Virus record (IMG/VR): IMGVR_UViG_3300046007_003513
Coordinates: 1-24,479 of that record
DNA: 24,479 bases
Strand: one strand, 5' to 3'
Origin: a virus
Shown in pieces: positions 14,201 through 21,571 of the stretch. A program made the translations under genes and the position numbers. Below the pieces are notes generated by a model that had not been told where the DNA came from, searched no databases, and saw only the letters and a list, made by a program, of their open reading frames with translations. How positions within the stretch are numbered: position 1 is the stretch's first letter; each line of letters starts with the position of its first letter.

Positions 14201-16579
14201 CCACAACTTGATAAGGACAATATAGATGATAATCCAAGATCAGCAAAGACATTTGCGAAGAGAAGTCCTCTTGGTGATGTCTCAACTAATGATCTAAAGA
14301 AGAGTATTACCAGAGAAGCAACAGACCAATTTGTCAAGGACTTTGGCGTTGGTCTTAAGATTTCTGGAGTTTCTACTTCATTCACAAGCACTACTGCTGG
14401 TATTGCCACAATTACATTTGAAAGAGAGCATGGATTCAGTGGTATCATCACATACAATGCTCTAACTGGTGGTTCTGGATATACAAACGGAACCTTCTAT
14501 AATGTTAAATTGTTCAATGATGGAACCAGCAATTGGGATGGTGCCACAGCAAAAGTCACTATCGCTGGTGGAAGTATTAGATCTGCAGAGATCATTGATG
14601 GTGGTTCAGGATATACAAACAACGAACAACTTGACTTTGATACATCACTGATCGGGGCTGGTGCTGGTGCTGGTCTTACAGTCACAACTGCTGGTATTTC
14701 TACAAATATCGGTGATGTTCTCCAAATCACTGGTATTGGAACCACTTCAGACGGATACTACAGAATCTCGTCGGTTCCTTCAACCACAACAGTTGCGATT
14801 GCGATTACAAATGGTGATCCAAGAATCGCCACAAATCAATATGCGATTGATTTGGGACCATCAATTCGTGTCTCTACAAGTTCTTACGATTCAGTCAGTG
14901 GAGTCTCAACCTTCAATTGTTCTTCAGGTCACGCTCTTGTATCTGGAAATCGTTTTAGAGTTCTAGACAGTTCTAATAACAACATTGGAGACTTCCTGGT
15001 CAAAGAGAGAGTCGGTGTTAATACATTCTCGGCAACGACTAATCGTTCCCTATCTCCACTTTATATTCTAAGACACGGTTTGTCGGCAAATGAAGGAACA
15101 TCTGATTCTTCAACAGAGAGCCTAGGTGCTCGTGGTATTTCTTTCTATGCTGGAGAGACCCTGACTCTGCTTTCAAATGTTACAAATGATACTACATTCC
15201 ATGTTCAGACAACTAACTCTGGAATTGGAACAGTAACAAGATTCCCACTTGGATCTTATATTCAGATTGATAATGAGATTATGAGAATCACCAGTTCTAC
15301 ATTGACTGGATCAAGTCTTAATGAAATTACAGTCATTCGTGGTGTTCTGGGAACAAGAAAACAGAATCATTCTGGTGGATCATTGATTAAGAAGATCAAA
15401 CCACTGGCAATTGAATTCCGTAGACCATCCATTATTCGTGCTTCTGGACACACATTTGAATATCTTGGATATGGTCCTGGTAACTATTCAACTGGTTTAC
15501 CACAAGTTCAAGTCAAGACTCTGACCGAAAGAGAGGACTTTCTTGTCCAGGCACAAGAAAGATCTTGTGGAACCGTTGTTTATACTGGTATGAACAGCGA
15601 TGGTGACTTCTTCATTGGTAATACTAAGTATTCATCATCTTCGGGAACTCAAAAAACATTTGATATTCCAACACCAACAATTACAGGACAAGATCCTTCA
15701 AGATTGTCTGCTGTATTTGATGAAGTTGTCATTAAAGAAAGACTGATTGTTGAAGGTGGAAACTCTGGAACAGTTCTGTCACAGTTTGATGGTCCTGTTA
15801 CATTCAATAAGGAAATTAAAATTAACGATGACACCATCATTAACGGAACTCTGAAGGTTAATAACACCGTTGAGATCACCAATACAACACAATCAACCAG
15901 CAAAGATAGTGGTGCTCTGATTGTTGATGGTGGATTTGGACTTGAGAAGAATCTGAATGTTGGTGGAAATGTTTCTGTAGCAGGAACATTTGGTGTTATT
16001 GGTGCTGCTACACTTTCTAGCACCTTGGGAGTTACTGGAAACAGCACATTTACTGGAAGAATTATTCCTTCTTCCGGAAGTGCAGTTAATAACGGAATTG
16101 AGTGGGCATCAGATATCGGTGGTGGTAGTGGTGATAGAGCATTTATTAAATATTACGTAGAATCGGGTGAAAATACAAGATTACATATTGGAATTCAAAA
16201 TGATTCCGATGATGATTTATACCTTGAAGCATCTACGACTCTAATAAGTGGAGCACTGAATGTTGTTGGTGACATTACAGCATTCTATAGTTCTGATGAA
16301 AGATTGAAAGATAATATCACTCCAATTGAAAATCCTCTCGCAAAGGTTCTTTCAATCAGTGGTAACACCTTTGACTGGAATGATAAGTCATCACATACTG
16401 GTAAAGACATTGGTGTCATCGCACAAGAAATTGAAAAAGTTCTTCCTGAGATTGTGACGACTAGAGAGAATGGTTTCAAGGCAGTTCAGTATGAAAAGAT
16501 CACTCCACTTCTGATTGAAGCGATTAAAGAGTTATCACATAAAGTTGATGACCTTCAGCAAAAACTGAACGATAAATAA
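11225..16579 (+). CDS. 1784-aa virion structural protein/fibre with beta-helix entry and S74 chaperone
   Basis: The start MPLNKLENFVKNTEGRILYV and QPFKTIQRALIESARFSYL match a large structural protein I associate with T4-like cyanophages. PFKTIQRAL followed by LLFPGEHVIDNRPGF is a pectin-lyase-like beta-helix entry. The middle has Ig-like and beta repeats, including ITGLTNG-type GGSGYTNGTF and a second GGSGYT ~38 residues on, shared with the 735-aa protein. Near the C-terminus HTFEYLGYGPGNY and VYTGMNSDGDFFIGN have counterparts in the 857-aa fibre. The end is an S74 chaperone: SSDERLKDNI (S1689-S1690), GVIAQEIEKVLPEIV and a coiled tail, expected to trimerise and self-cleave at the Ser. It is one of the longest genes a phage tail carries; no frameshift was seen. 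Confidence 0.88.
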   Translation: MPLNKLENFVKNTEGRILYVNPNDIDATDSISNQGNSLTQPFKTIQRALIESARFSYLRGSNNDITEKTTILLFPGEHVIDNRPGFAIKDVGGVATAVSPSGAETAAQDTLTLTLSSNFDITQNDNILYKFNSINGGVVVPRGTSIVGLDLRKTKLRPKYVPNPTDTSVEKSAIFRITGACYFWQFSLFDGDETGLVYTDDADFSANNQSKPTFSHHKLTCFEYADGVNVPQGYTITDLDMYYSKLSNAFNSASGRDIDQKYPSDTLGFAKQRPEWEIVGAFAPDPVNISAIISGDGSTPGTVITVTTTSAHGFTAGTPIKINGISTLDYNISTKVQNVISATQFTYLLPFVRDNLPASPGVASGTVTIETDTVSGASPYIFNVSLRSVWGMNGMLADGSKASGFRSMVVAQFTAVSLQKDDRSFVKYNKTSRLYEGITVNLTKGAALSAAASSLDPATVYHLDADAIYRHGWETSHVKMTNDSFVQIVSVFAIGFNKHFDSESGGDGSITNSNSNFGQISLSADGFKKEAFAKDNNAYVTSIITPRANVEEEVNIDWISLDVGLTTSVGISSHLYLFGYNDQDDAPPIIIQGYRIGARQNDKLYVNIGSGTSEASICMLDNVLGSGTTIAQGTSVSEKNYPVLSGPSSNIFTLGTHQIQTGETVRIFSDDGDLPENILDNTLYYAIRQSSTEIKLASSQTNAENGSAVTVYGGAKLSIVSRVSDKNAGEIGSPIQWDTLRSNWFVKAQTNNQIYSAIASQGVANLTERTNVSFVKRKDDPRSLDEKLYKVRVVIPKESINGKNPSDGFIIQESSSTGARTNTDFTLTSISDTDYAYNRNPRFIGTCSVSTNTVTVLAELPHNLNVGEQIIVRNVTSTTNTAGTNDIGYNGTFEVTAVVDDKRFQYSTTDVNGVTHSVGTFTNNVSTRNTSLPRFERNDLKSNYFVYRSDVISPYIFNTQDGIYHLYVLKADNAISTEFTGLKYSQNVVDLYPQLDKDNIDDNPRSAKTFAKRSPLGDVSTNDLKKSITREATDQFVKDFGVGLKISGVSTSFTSTTAGIATITFEREHGFSGIITYNALTGGSGYTNGTFYNVKLFNDGTSNWDGATAKVTIAGGSIRSAEIIDGGSGYTNNEQLDFDTSLIGAGAGAGLTVTTAGISTNIGDVLQITGIGTTSDGYYRISSVPSTTTVAIAITNGDPRIATNQYAIDLGPSIRVSTSSYDSVSGVSTFNCSSGHALVSGNRFRVLDSSNNNIGDFLVKERVGVNTFSATTNRSLSPLYILRHGLSANEGTSDSSTESLGARGISFYAGETLTLLSNVTNDTTFHVQTTNSGIGTVTRFPLGSYIQIDNEIMRITSSTLTGSSLNEITVIRGVLGTRKQNHSGGSLIKKIKPLAIEFRRPSIIRASGHTFEYLGYGPGNYSTGLPQVQVKTLTEREDFLVQAQERSCGTVVYTGMNSDGDFFIGNTKYSSSSGTQKTFDIPTPTITGQDPSRLSAVFDEVVIKERLIVEGGNSGTVLSQFDGPVTFNKEIKINDDTIINGTLKVNNTVEITNTTQSTSKDSGALIVDGGFGLEKNLNVGGNVSVAGTFGVIGAATLSSTLGVTGNSTFTGRIIPSSGSAVNNGIEWASDIGGGSGDRAFIKYYVESGENTRLHIGIQNDSDDDLYLEASTTLISGALNVVGDITAFYSSDERLKDNITPIENPLAKVLSISGNTFDWNDKSSHTGKDIGVIAQEIEKVLPEIVTTRENGFKAVQYEKITPLLIEAIKELSHKVDDLQQKLNDK
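16571..16578 (+). promoter_or_regulatory. candidate late promoter (GATAAATA)
   Basis: Overlaps the last codons and stop of the 1784-aa gene, 14 nt before the ATG at 16593. The leader would be only about 8 nt, so it is weaker than the sites at 241 and 11185. Confidence 0.3.
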
Positions 16580-16592
16580 CTAAAAAACCAAG

Positions 16593-18491
16593 ATGTCTAA
16601 TATTAGAAAGACTTTTAACTTTAGGGATGGAGTTCAAGTTGATGATGACGATCTAGTCGTTCGTGGTGGTCAGGTTGGAATTGGTAGCACAGTTCCAACC
16701 GAAAGATTAGATGTAAATGGAAATATTCGTTCGGTAGGACTTGTTACTTCTAGAAATCTTTTTGTAACTGGTGTATCAACAACCACAGAACTTAGAGTTG
16801 GTAATAATATCAGTGCTTCGGCAAGCAGTGGCATCATTACAGCCACTGCTTTTTATGGTAATGGTGCGACTCTTTCTAATCTTCCAACATCACAATGGGT
16901 TGATATTGATGTAGGTCTTGGTTTTACTTCAATTTATGCCGCAGGTAACGTTGGTATCGCTACCACAGATCCCCGTAGCACCTTCCAGGTTGGTGCTAAT
17001 CCAAACGCTAGTGGTAGAGGGGTAGGATTCAATTCAACAGGCGATATAAGGGCATCTGGAGTCGTTACAGCGTATGCTTTTGTTGGATTTGGAACTGATA
17101 TTACCAATTTAAACGCAGATAATATCACAAACGGAACGATTTTAAATGCGTTCTTGCCAACCATTGATAATGCTAAACTTCCAGCAAACATCAATGTTTC
17201 TGGAATTATCACTGCTTCTGGTGGATTCATTGGATCAGTTACTGGAAACGTAACTGGAAACGTAACTGGAACTGCTCAAAGTGCTTCTTCACTGACAGGC
17301 ACACCAAATATTAATGTTGGTGTTATTACGGCTACGAGAATTGTAGCAGATACGATTGAAGTTATTCAGTCTCCAGTTGGTGTTACCACAATTGCCAATA
17401 CTCTAAATGTTGGAACTGGTGGAACTGGATTCACAGCAACTGGTGCTGGTTTAATTGGAGTGGGAACAGCAAATCCCACATCAGAAATTCAAGTTCGTAA
17501 GGATGGAACTACAACAGTTGAAGTCTTAAGCAACACCGGTGAATCAAGAATCAGTATTGGTCAATCTGTAGGTCTTGGAAATAGTTCTACTGTCCTAAGA
17601 TTTGGTAACTCACAAGGGACTTTTGATGTTCTGAACAGATCCACTGGAGCATTTAATCAACATATTCACGCTGGTGGTGCTGGTGTAGGAACAGGGAACT
17701 TTAACTGGATCTATGGTCAAACTAATGCTGAGTTAATGACCTTAACTTACGGCGGTAGATTGGGTATTGCTAAAACAAATCCAGACAACACCTTACACGT
17801 TGTTGGAACCTCTACAGTCACTGGAAATGCTTTCTTTGGTGGAAACGTTGAGATTCCTAATACTCTTACAGTTGGTTCTGGTGCTAACAAAGCAGTTCTA
17901 GGTGGTTCTGGCGGTGTTCTTGCGAATGTCAATCTCAACAATACATCGGGTATTACCACACTTTCTCAACTGAATGTAACTGGTGTTTCTTCAGTCGGTA
18001 TTGGACTTACAACTCCAGCTGTTGGTTTGGACGCAAGAGGACAAACTGGTTTCTTTAGCAGAATTGGTATTCTTACCACAAGTCCTAATTTTGACCCAAG
18101 ACTTTATGTGGGTGGAACTGTAGGTATTACTGAAAAGGTCGGTATCGGAACCACGGCTCCATTAGGACAAATTAATGATCCAGCGAATGGTACTTTGAAT
18201 GCTGGTGCTCTTCAAGTCTTTGGTCAAGCAAATATCTACAATAATAATCTGATTATTCGTGGAATCGGTGCCGTTGGTATTAACTCTGATCTTCCTATTG
18301 GTCCAATTGACTTACGTTTTGCGAATCTTACAGCATCGTTAAGAGGTGTATTCTATCCCCCAGTTCTTACAACAGCACAAAGAAACGCAATTACCCCAGC
18401 ATCTGTTGCCGCTGGTGCGATTATCTTTAACTCCAGCACTGGCAAACATCAAGGTTATGATGGATCTGCTTGGAATGATTTCTACGCTTGA
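16593..18491 (+). CDS. 632-aa tail fibre protein
   Basis: The protein is made of repeating short beta units: GGQVGIGSTVPTERLDVNGN, then VGIATTDPRSTFQV, then IGVGTANPTSEIQV, then RLGIAKTNPDNTLHV, then VGIGTTAPLG. This VGIGT-x-x-P-x-x-x-LxV pattern is typical of trimeric fibre shafts in phages and bacterial surface proteins. A duplicated GNVTGNVTG occurs near residue 215. The C-terminus (VFYPPVLTTAQRNAITP, then GAIIFNSSTGKHQGYDGSAW) is a common fibre-tip ending. Unlike the 857- and 1784-aa proteins it has no S74 domain. It starts 13 nt after the 1784-aa gene and ends at the terminator region, so it is the last gene of the late structural run. Confidence 0.85.
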   Translation: MSNIRKTFNFRDGVQVDDDDLVVRGGQVGIGSTVPTERLDVNGNIRSVGLVTSRNLFVTGVSTTTELRVGNNISASASSGIITATAFYGNGATLSNLPTSQWVDIDVGLGFTSIYAAGNVGIATTDPRSTFQVGANPNASGRGVGFNSTGDIRASGVVTAYAFVGFGTDITNLNADNITNGTILNAFLPTIDNAKLPANINVSGIITASGGFIGSVTGNVTGNVTGTAQSASSLTGTPNINVGVITATRIVADTIEVIQSPVGVTTIANTLNVGTGGTGFTATGAGLIGVGTANPTSEIQVRKDGTTTVEVLSNTGESRISIGQSVGLGNSSTVLRFGNSQGTFDVLNRSTGAFNQHIHAGGAGVGTGNFNWIYGQTNAELMTLTYGGRLGIAKTNPDNTLHVVGTSTVTGNAFFGGNVEIPNTLTVGSGANKAVLGGSGGVLANVNLNNTSGITTLSQLNVTGVSSVGIGLTTPAVGLDARGQTGFFSRIGILTTSPNFDPRLYVGGTVGITEKVGIGTTAPLGQINDPANGTLNAGALQVFGQANIYNNNLIIRGIGAVGINSDLPIGPIDLRFANLTASLRGVFYPPVLTTAQRNAITPASVAAGAIIFNSSTGKHQGYDGSAWNDFYA

Positions 18492-18516
18492 CATAATCCT
18501 TAAATACCACTAGACT
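18488..18516 (+). promoter_or_regulatory. possible sigma70 promoter overlapping a stop codon
   Basis: TTGACA (18488-18493) overlaps the TGA of the fibre gene, exactly as at 10140. After 17 bp comes TAGACT (18511-18516), a 4/6 match to TATAAT. Only about 70 nt separate the predicted start from the terminator at 18559-18591, and there is no gene in that interval. Confidence 0.35.
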
Positions 18517-18558
18517 ACCTTTGTCTGGGTTGAAGATCAGAGTCTAAGACACTTTAAG

Positions 18559-18591
18559 AACCGTCCACTGGGTCGCACCAGGGGCGGTTTT
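18559..18591 (+). terminator. intrinsic terminator after the fibre genes
   Basis: AACCGTCC (18559-18566) pairs with GGGCGGTT (18582-18589) with one G:U. After a bulged A, CTGG (18568-18571) pairs with CCAG (18578-18581) around loop GTCGCA. The stem ends in a TTTT run (18588-18591). It should end transcription from the structural genes just before the helicase promoter. Confidence 0.88.
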
Positions 18592-18592
18592 C

Positions 18593-18601
18593 TGCTATAA
18601 T
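18593..18601 (+). promoter_or_regulatory. extended -10 promoter for the helicase (TGCTATAAT)
   Basis: TG-C-TATAAT is a full extended -10 element; no good -35 is present (the terminator stem occupies that position). The ATG at 18615 lies only about 7 nt after the predicted start, so the message is nearly leaderless. The same 9-mer recurs at 20320-20328. Confidence 0.72.
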
Positions 18602-18614
18602 AGTTTCATACGCG

Positions 18615-19796
18615 ATGAGACCTGTGTTTGAACTCCGACCTCACCAGCAACGTGGTCTTGATGCTATGGAACAGTATCAACTCGGTCAACTGATCATGCC
18701 GACTGGTGCTGGCAAGACCCCCACGATGATCTTTGATGCTATTCGCCAGTTTCTAAAAGATACTCCCCAGACGATTGTAGTCTGCTGCCCGCGCATCATC
18801 CTGGCAGAGCAGTTGTCCAGTGAGTTTCTTGAGTTTATCACAAACGCACAAGTTCTCCATTGTCACAGTGGTGAGACTCATCACTTCAGCAGCACTCGTC
18901 CCAATGTGATTCGTACTTGGGTAGAAGCAACTCAAGGTCACAAACTAATCTTCACTACTTATAATTCTCTTCAGCGTCTTCAGCAAGCAGATATTCACGT
19001 TGATACCATCTACTTTGATGAGGCACACAACTCTGTTCAGCGTAACTTTTTCCCTGCTACGGAGCACTTCTCTGCTGTTGCTGACCGCTGCTATTTCTTC
19101 ACTGCTACTCCTAAGCATTCTGTCACTATTTCTAAACCTGGTATGAATATGCCAGAGGTTTATGGTCAGGTCATCTGTAATGTTCCTGCCCCTGAACTGG
19201 TGGAGCAAGGTTACATCCTGCCCCCTAAAGTTGTGGTCAAGCAACTGGAGATGGTTCAGGACAAGCAGATGATTGCTGACCGTGACTCTGCTAACCTACT
19301 GGAGACTATTGATGATAATGGTCTGGACAAAATCCTGATCTGTGCTCGTTCCACCAAACAAATCGTCAACCTTGTTTCACAGTCTGACTTCTGCTCTGAC
19401 CTCAAGGAGCGTGGTTATTCTTGGATGTATATTACTGCCAAGACTGGTGCTGTGATTGATGGTCAGAAGGTCAACCGTGAGGTGTTCTTTGACACTCTGA
19501 ATGCCTGGGGCAAAGACTCCTCCAAGAAGTTTGTGGTTCTTCATCACAGCATTCTGTCTGAAGGAATCAATGTTCAGGGTCTGGAAGCAGTTCTGTTTAT
19601 GCGGAATATGGACTACATTGGTATCTCTCAGAGCATCGGGCGGGTGATCCGTCTGGGAGGCACCCAGAAGACCTTTGGACTGGTCTGTGTGCCCATTTAT
19701 GACAAGGTGGGCATCAGCACCGCCAAGAGCGTCCAGGCGGTCGTAGACACCGTTTTCCGTCAGGGTCAACCTGCCATCTCAGTGGTCCGCCGATGA
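18615..19796 (+). CDS. SF2 DEAD/DEAH-box helicase
   Basis: 393 aa with all core SF2 motifs: Q-type entry ELRPHQQRGLDAM (6-18), Walker A MPTGAGKT (28-35), Walker B DEAH (135-138), motif III TATP (163-166), motif V SEGINVQGLEAV (from 315) and motif VI QSIGRVIRLG (from 339). Both RecA-like domains are present. This is the compact type found in restriction-enzyme R subunits and in phage helicases such as UvsW; I would not call it UvsW from motifs alone. It should use ATP to move on or unwind nucleic acid. The stop overlaps the next start (ATGA). The 3' third is visibly more GC-rich than the flanking genes. Confidence 0.9.
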   Translation: MRPVFELRPHQQRGLDAMEQYQLGQLIMPTGAGKTPTMIFDAIRQFLKDTPQTIVVCCPRIILAEQLSSEFLEFITNAQVLHCHSGETHHFSSTRPNVIRTWVEATQGHKLIFTTYNSLQRLQQADIHVDTIYFDEAHNSVQRNFFPATEHFSAVADRCYFFTATPKHSVTISKPGMNMPEVYGQVICNVPAPELVEQGYILPPKVVVKQLEMVQDKQMIADRDSANLLETIDDNGLDKILICARSTKQIVNLVSQSDFCSDLKERGYSWMYITAKTGAVIDGQKVNREVFFDTLNAWGKDSSKKFVVLHHSILSEGINVQGLEAVLFMRNMDYIGISQSIGRVIRLGGTQKTFGLVCVPIYDKVGISTAKSVQAVVDTVFRQGQPAISVVRR

Positions 19797-20317
19797 TTGA
19801 TTTTACTACTTTTCAACTAGAACGTTTCTCTAAACTTCTGATGTCAATCAGAGGTTATACCGATAATAACCTAAGATATCCAAAAGCAGGAGAACTTGTG
19901 GAGAAAGCACTTGCTGAATATAGCAATGGACTGCTTACCCGAGTTAATCTTCCTGGTGTTGATTTAATTGGTCCAAACAACACAACCTATGAGTCAAAGA
20001 TTACTCAATTTTTAAATAAATCACAAATGGCAGTTCGTGGGATGATTCTTAAAAATCGTCGTGCCGCAAAAGATTATGATGATAAATTGGCAGATTATTT
20101 CATTATTACCGATGTAAAAAAAGGTAAAATGTGTTGTATACCATCGTCAAAACTTTACAACTTCAAAGACACCGGTGCTGTTATGACTGCCAGTGCCGAT
20201 CCAGATCTATCCGATTTCTTTCTAACTGGATACAATTTACTGGAGGGTGCTCTGGAAACAAAGGATTACTTTAGAGAATCTGAAGATTTTGACCTCTCCT
20301 TCCTAAAATCCCTCTAA
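19793..20317 (+). CDS. PD-(D/E)XK nuclease-like protein, coupled to the helicase
   Basis: 174 aa; the ATG at 19793 overlaps the helicase stop. The order helix with Glu (KAGELVEKALAEY, 31-43), then GVDLIG with D57, then TYESK with E67-x-K69, then helix VRGMILKNRR, then strand DYFIITD is the alphaA-beta(D)-beta(ExK)-alpha-beta core of PD-(D/E)XK nucleases. KGKMCCIPSSKLYNF follows. The motif is short, so the assignment is a hypothesis. If right, the pair resembles helicase-nuclease cores of restriction-like systems, but the usual specificity (methylase/HsdS) partners are not present here. Alternative: an unrelated cyanophage protein. Confidence 0.65.
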   Translation: MIDFTTFQLERFSKLLMSIRGYTDNNLRYPKAGELVEKALAEYSNGLLTRVNLPGVDLIGPNNTTYESKITQFLNKSQMAVRGMILKNRRAAKDYDDKLADYFIITDVKKGKMCCIPSSKLYNFKDTGAVMTASADPDLSDFFLTGYNLLEGALETKDYFRESEDFDLSFLKSL

Positions 20318-20319
20318 TC

Positions 20320-20328
20320 TGCTATAAT
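20320..20328 (+). promoter_or_regulatory. extended -10 promoter (TGCTATAAT)
   Basis: Identical 9-mer to the helicase promoter, immediately after the nuclease-like gene. The best -35 at 17 bp is TTCCTA (3/6), so it relies on the extended -10. The ATG at 20355 follows a strong AAGGAGGA (20339-20346). Confidence 0.72.
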
Positions 20329-20354
20329 ACTCACACACAAGGAGGAATCCCCCA

Positions 20355-20498
20355 ATGCGCTGCAAAGTTCAACTCTATGTCGCTGGTAAAGTCTTTGATG
20401 AGATCGTTGAGGCACGTGATTATGATGATGCCAAGCGGACTGCTCTGGCACGCAACCCAAGTGCTAAAGTTGTTGGTGTGACCGCTGTATTCGGATGA
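20355..20498 (+). CDS. 47-aa conserved-looking cyanophage protein
   Basis: The frame 20355-20498 begins MRCKVQLYVAGKVFDEIVEA and ends PSAKVVGVTAVFG. It reads as strand, GKVFDEIVEARDYDDAKRTA (helix), then strand, a small ferredoxin-like alpha/beta outline. I recall this family (VQLYV-GKVFDEIV-ARDY-DA...VIGVTAVF) in cyanophages with no known function. Start support is good: Shine-Dalgarno AAGGAGGA 8 nt upstream and an extended -10 promoter. The stop overlaps the next ATG (ATGA). Confidence 0.82.
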   Translation: MRCKVQLYVAGKVFDEIVEARDYDDAKRTALARNPSAKVVGVTAVFG

Positions 20499-20740
20499 GC
20501 GAAAACTTTCAGAAACCTTTTGTAGATCGTCCAGGAATCTTAAATCCAAAACCATCAGATCCACAAGGTTATATAACTAAAGATGGAATGTGGGCTGCTG
20601 TTCCATTTGGTAAAAAATTTATGATTATTCATAACGGACAGCAGGTTCATCTAGCAAACAATTACAAGTCCGCCAAAACCTACATTCAAAAGTCCGCAAA
20701 AGGCGCATCGGTCTCCAGTCTGGATCAATTTCTTGGTTAA
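20495..20740 (+). CDS. 81-aa protein, function unknown
   Basis: The ATG at 20495 overlaps the upstream stop. The sequence is MSENFQKPFVDRPGILNPKP, then GMWAAVPFGKKFMIIHNGQQ, then a Lys/Ser-rich helix (YKSAKTYIQKSAKG). The middle is a strand-turn-strand (WAAVPFGKKFMIIHNGQQV) with an HNG turn. No family recognised beyond general cyanophage resemblance. It is translated with the 47-aa gene from the 20320 promoter. Confidence 0.72.
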   Translation: MSENFQKPFVDRPGILNPKPSDPQGYITKDGMWAAVPFGKKFMIIHNGQQVHLANNYKSAKTYIQKSAKGASVSSLDQFLG

Positions 20741-20762
20741 ATAATAAAACTATGAGACCTAG

Positions 20763-20996
20763 ATGATGACTTATTACGCTTGGTTTATCGTATTCGCAGT
20801 AGTGGCATACTTCATCGCAACGGATGAAAGTGTCGCTGCTGCTTTTTATTATGTGCTTAAGTTAGCAAAGTCTAACTATGAGAAGCAGAAGTGGTGGTTG
20901 TTGAACAATCCACGTAATCCTGTGGTAAAATATCTAATGTGGCGTCGTTCTATGAAACTCGCAAAAGAGTTAATGGACGAAATGAAAAATAAATAA
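20763..20996 (+). CDS. 77-aa single-pass membrane protein
   Basis: YYAWFIVFAVVAYFIA (residues ~4-19) is a hydrophobic helix near the N-terminus, followed by a second amphipathic helix and a basic C-terminal tail (SNYEKQKWW, then WRRSMKLAKELMDEMKNK). The topology suggests an inner-membrane anchor with a cytoplasmic basic tail. Two ATGs in tandem (20763 and 20766) are possible starts. The function is unknown; small membrane proteins of this kind in phages can act in lysis timing or in altering the host membrane, but nothing here decides that. Confidence 0.72.
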   Translation: MMTYYAWFIVFAVVAYFIATDESVAAAFYYVLKLAKSNYEKQKWWLLNNPRNPVVKYLMWRRSMKLAKELMDEMKNK

Positions 20997-21016
20997 CCCT
21001 ATATCTGGAGAAAGAT

Positions 21017-21334
21017 ATGTTGTCTACACAATATCGTCTTCGGTTGGAAGCAATCTGTGAGAAGATTGTACTTCACGAAGAAGTGAGTTTGGAAGATATG
21101 ATTTGGGCAGAGAAACTTGCGAAAGCAAATCGTTCTGCTGCTACAATACTTCGTCAGGCAAGAAGAAGAGCAGAAAATCCTGATATGGATGAGATGGATG
21201 ACTTCCTGAACTCAATGGATATTGGTGGTCTGGGTCACGAAAGATTTGGTAGAAGAGGATTTGATAGTCCTGATGAACTTCACGATTGGTTTAAGCGTGA
21301 TGACGATGAGACTGATTGGAGAACAAGAGATTGA
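21017..21334 (+). CDS. 105-aa helical cyanophage protein, function unknown
   Basis: STQYRLRLEAICEKIVLHEE, then VSLEDMIWAEKLAKANRSAA, then ILRQARRRAENP is a helical N-terminal domain. The C-terminus (MDEMDDFLNSMDIGGLG, then DSPDELHDWFKRDDDETDW) is acidic and partly disordered. I recognise the SLEDMIWAEKLAKANR stretch as common in T4-like cyanophages. A GGAG in ctggag sits 8 nt before the ATG. The next gene starts with TTG at the stop (TTGA). No function is known to me. Confidence 0.78.
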   Translation: MLSTQYRLRLEAICEKIVLHEEVSLEDMIWAEKLAKANRSAATILRQARRRAENPDMDEMDDFLNSMDIGGLGHERFGRRGFDSPDELHDWFKRDDDETDWRTRD

Positions 21335-21537
21335 AATACGAGGAGTTTATTCATAAGGGCACAGAATTCTATATGGAAATGGTGCGTCTTGTTGATATTA
21401 AACTCAAGTATCGTTTAGAACTGACCGATGTTGAGAAAGAAATAAAGGATCATATTATGGAGTTTCAACATCAAGTTAAACTTAATGAGTTGAGAGATAA
21501 GTTTGAGAAATGTTTAGATCTTGACAACCAGACCTAG
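21331..21537 (+). CDS. 68-aa helical protein with probable TTG start
   Basis: The only start that couples to the upstream gene is TTG at 21331, one base before the stop TGA (TTGA), with GGAG about 9 nt upstream. A TTG at 21316 and an internal ATG at 21373 are the alternatives. The protein is nearly all helix with charged heptad-like spacing (VRLVDIKLKYRLELTDVEKE, then HQVKLNELRDKFEKCLDLDN), suggesting a coiled coil. The function is unknown. Its 3' end overlaps the next promoter: the TTGACA at 21521 is within its last codons. Confidence 0.65.
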   Translation: MKYEEFIHKGTEFYMEMVRLVDIKLKYRLELTDVEKEIKDHIMEFQHQVKLNELRDKFEKCLDLDNQT

Positions 21538-21549
21538 ATACTCTATAAT
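21521..21549 (+). promoter_or_regulatory. perfect-consensus sigma70 promoter
   Basis: TTGACA (21521-21526), 17-bp spacer and TATAAT (21544-21549), the second all-consensus promoter in the window. The -35 lies inside the coding end of the upstream gene. The ATG at 21572 follows a leader of about 16 nt without a Shine-Dalgarno. Confidence 0.93.
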
Positions 21550-21571
21550 ACCCACATAAACACCTTTCATT

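Noticed and set aside
18511-18546. TAGACT...AGTCTA inverted repeat as a second terminator
   Set aside because: The stem is 6 bp with a 24-nt loop and no U-run; the 5' half coincides with the possible -10 box.
20988-20995. AATAAATA before the ATG at 21017
   Set aside because: Spacing would allow a promoter, but it is the Asn-Lys-stop end of the upstream gene and lies in a region served by sigma70-like promoters.
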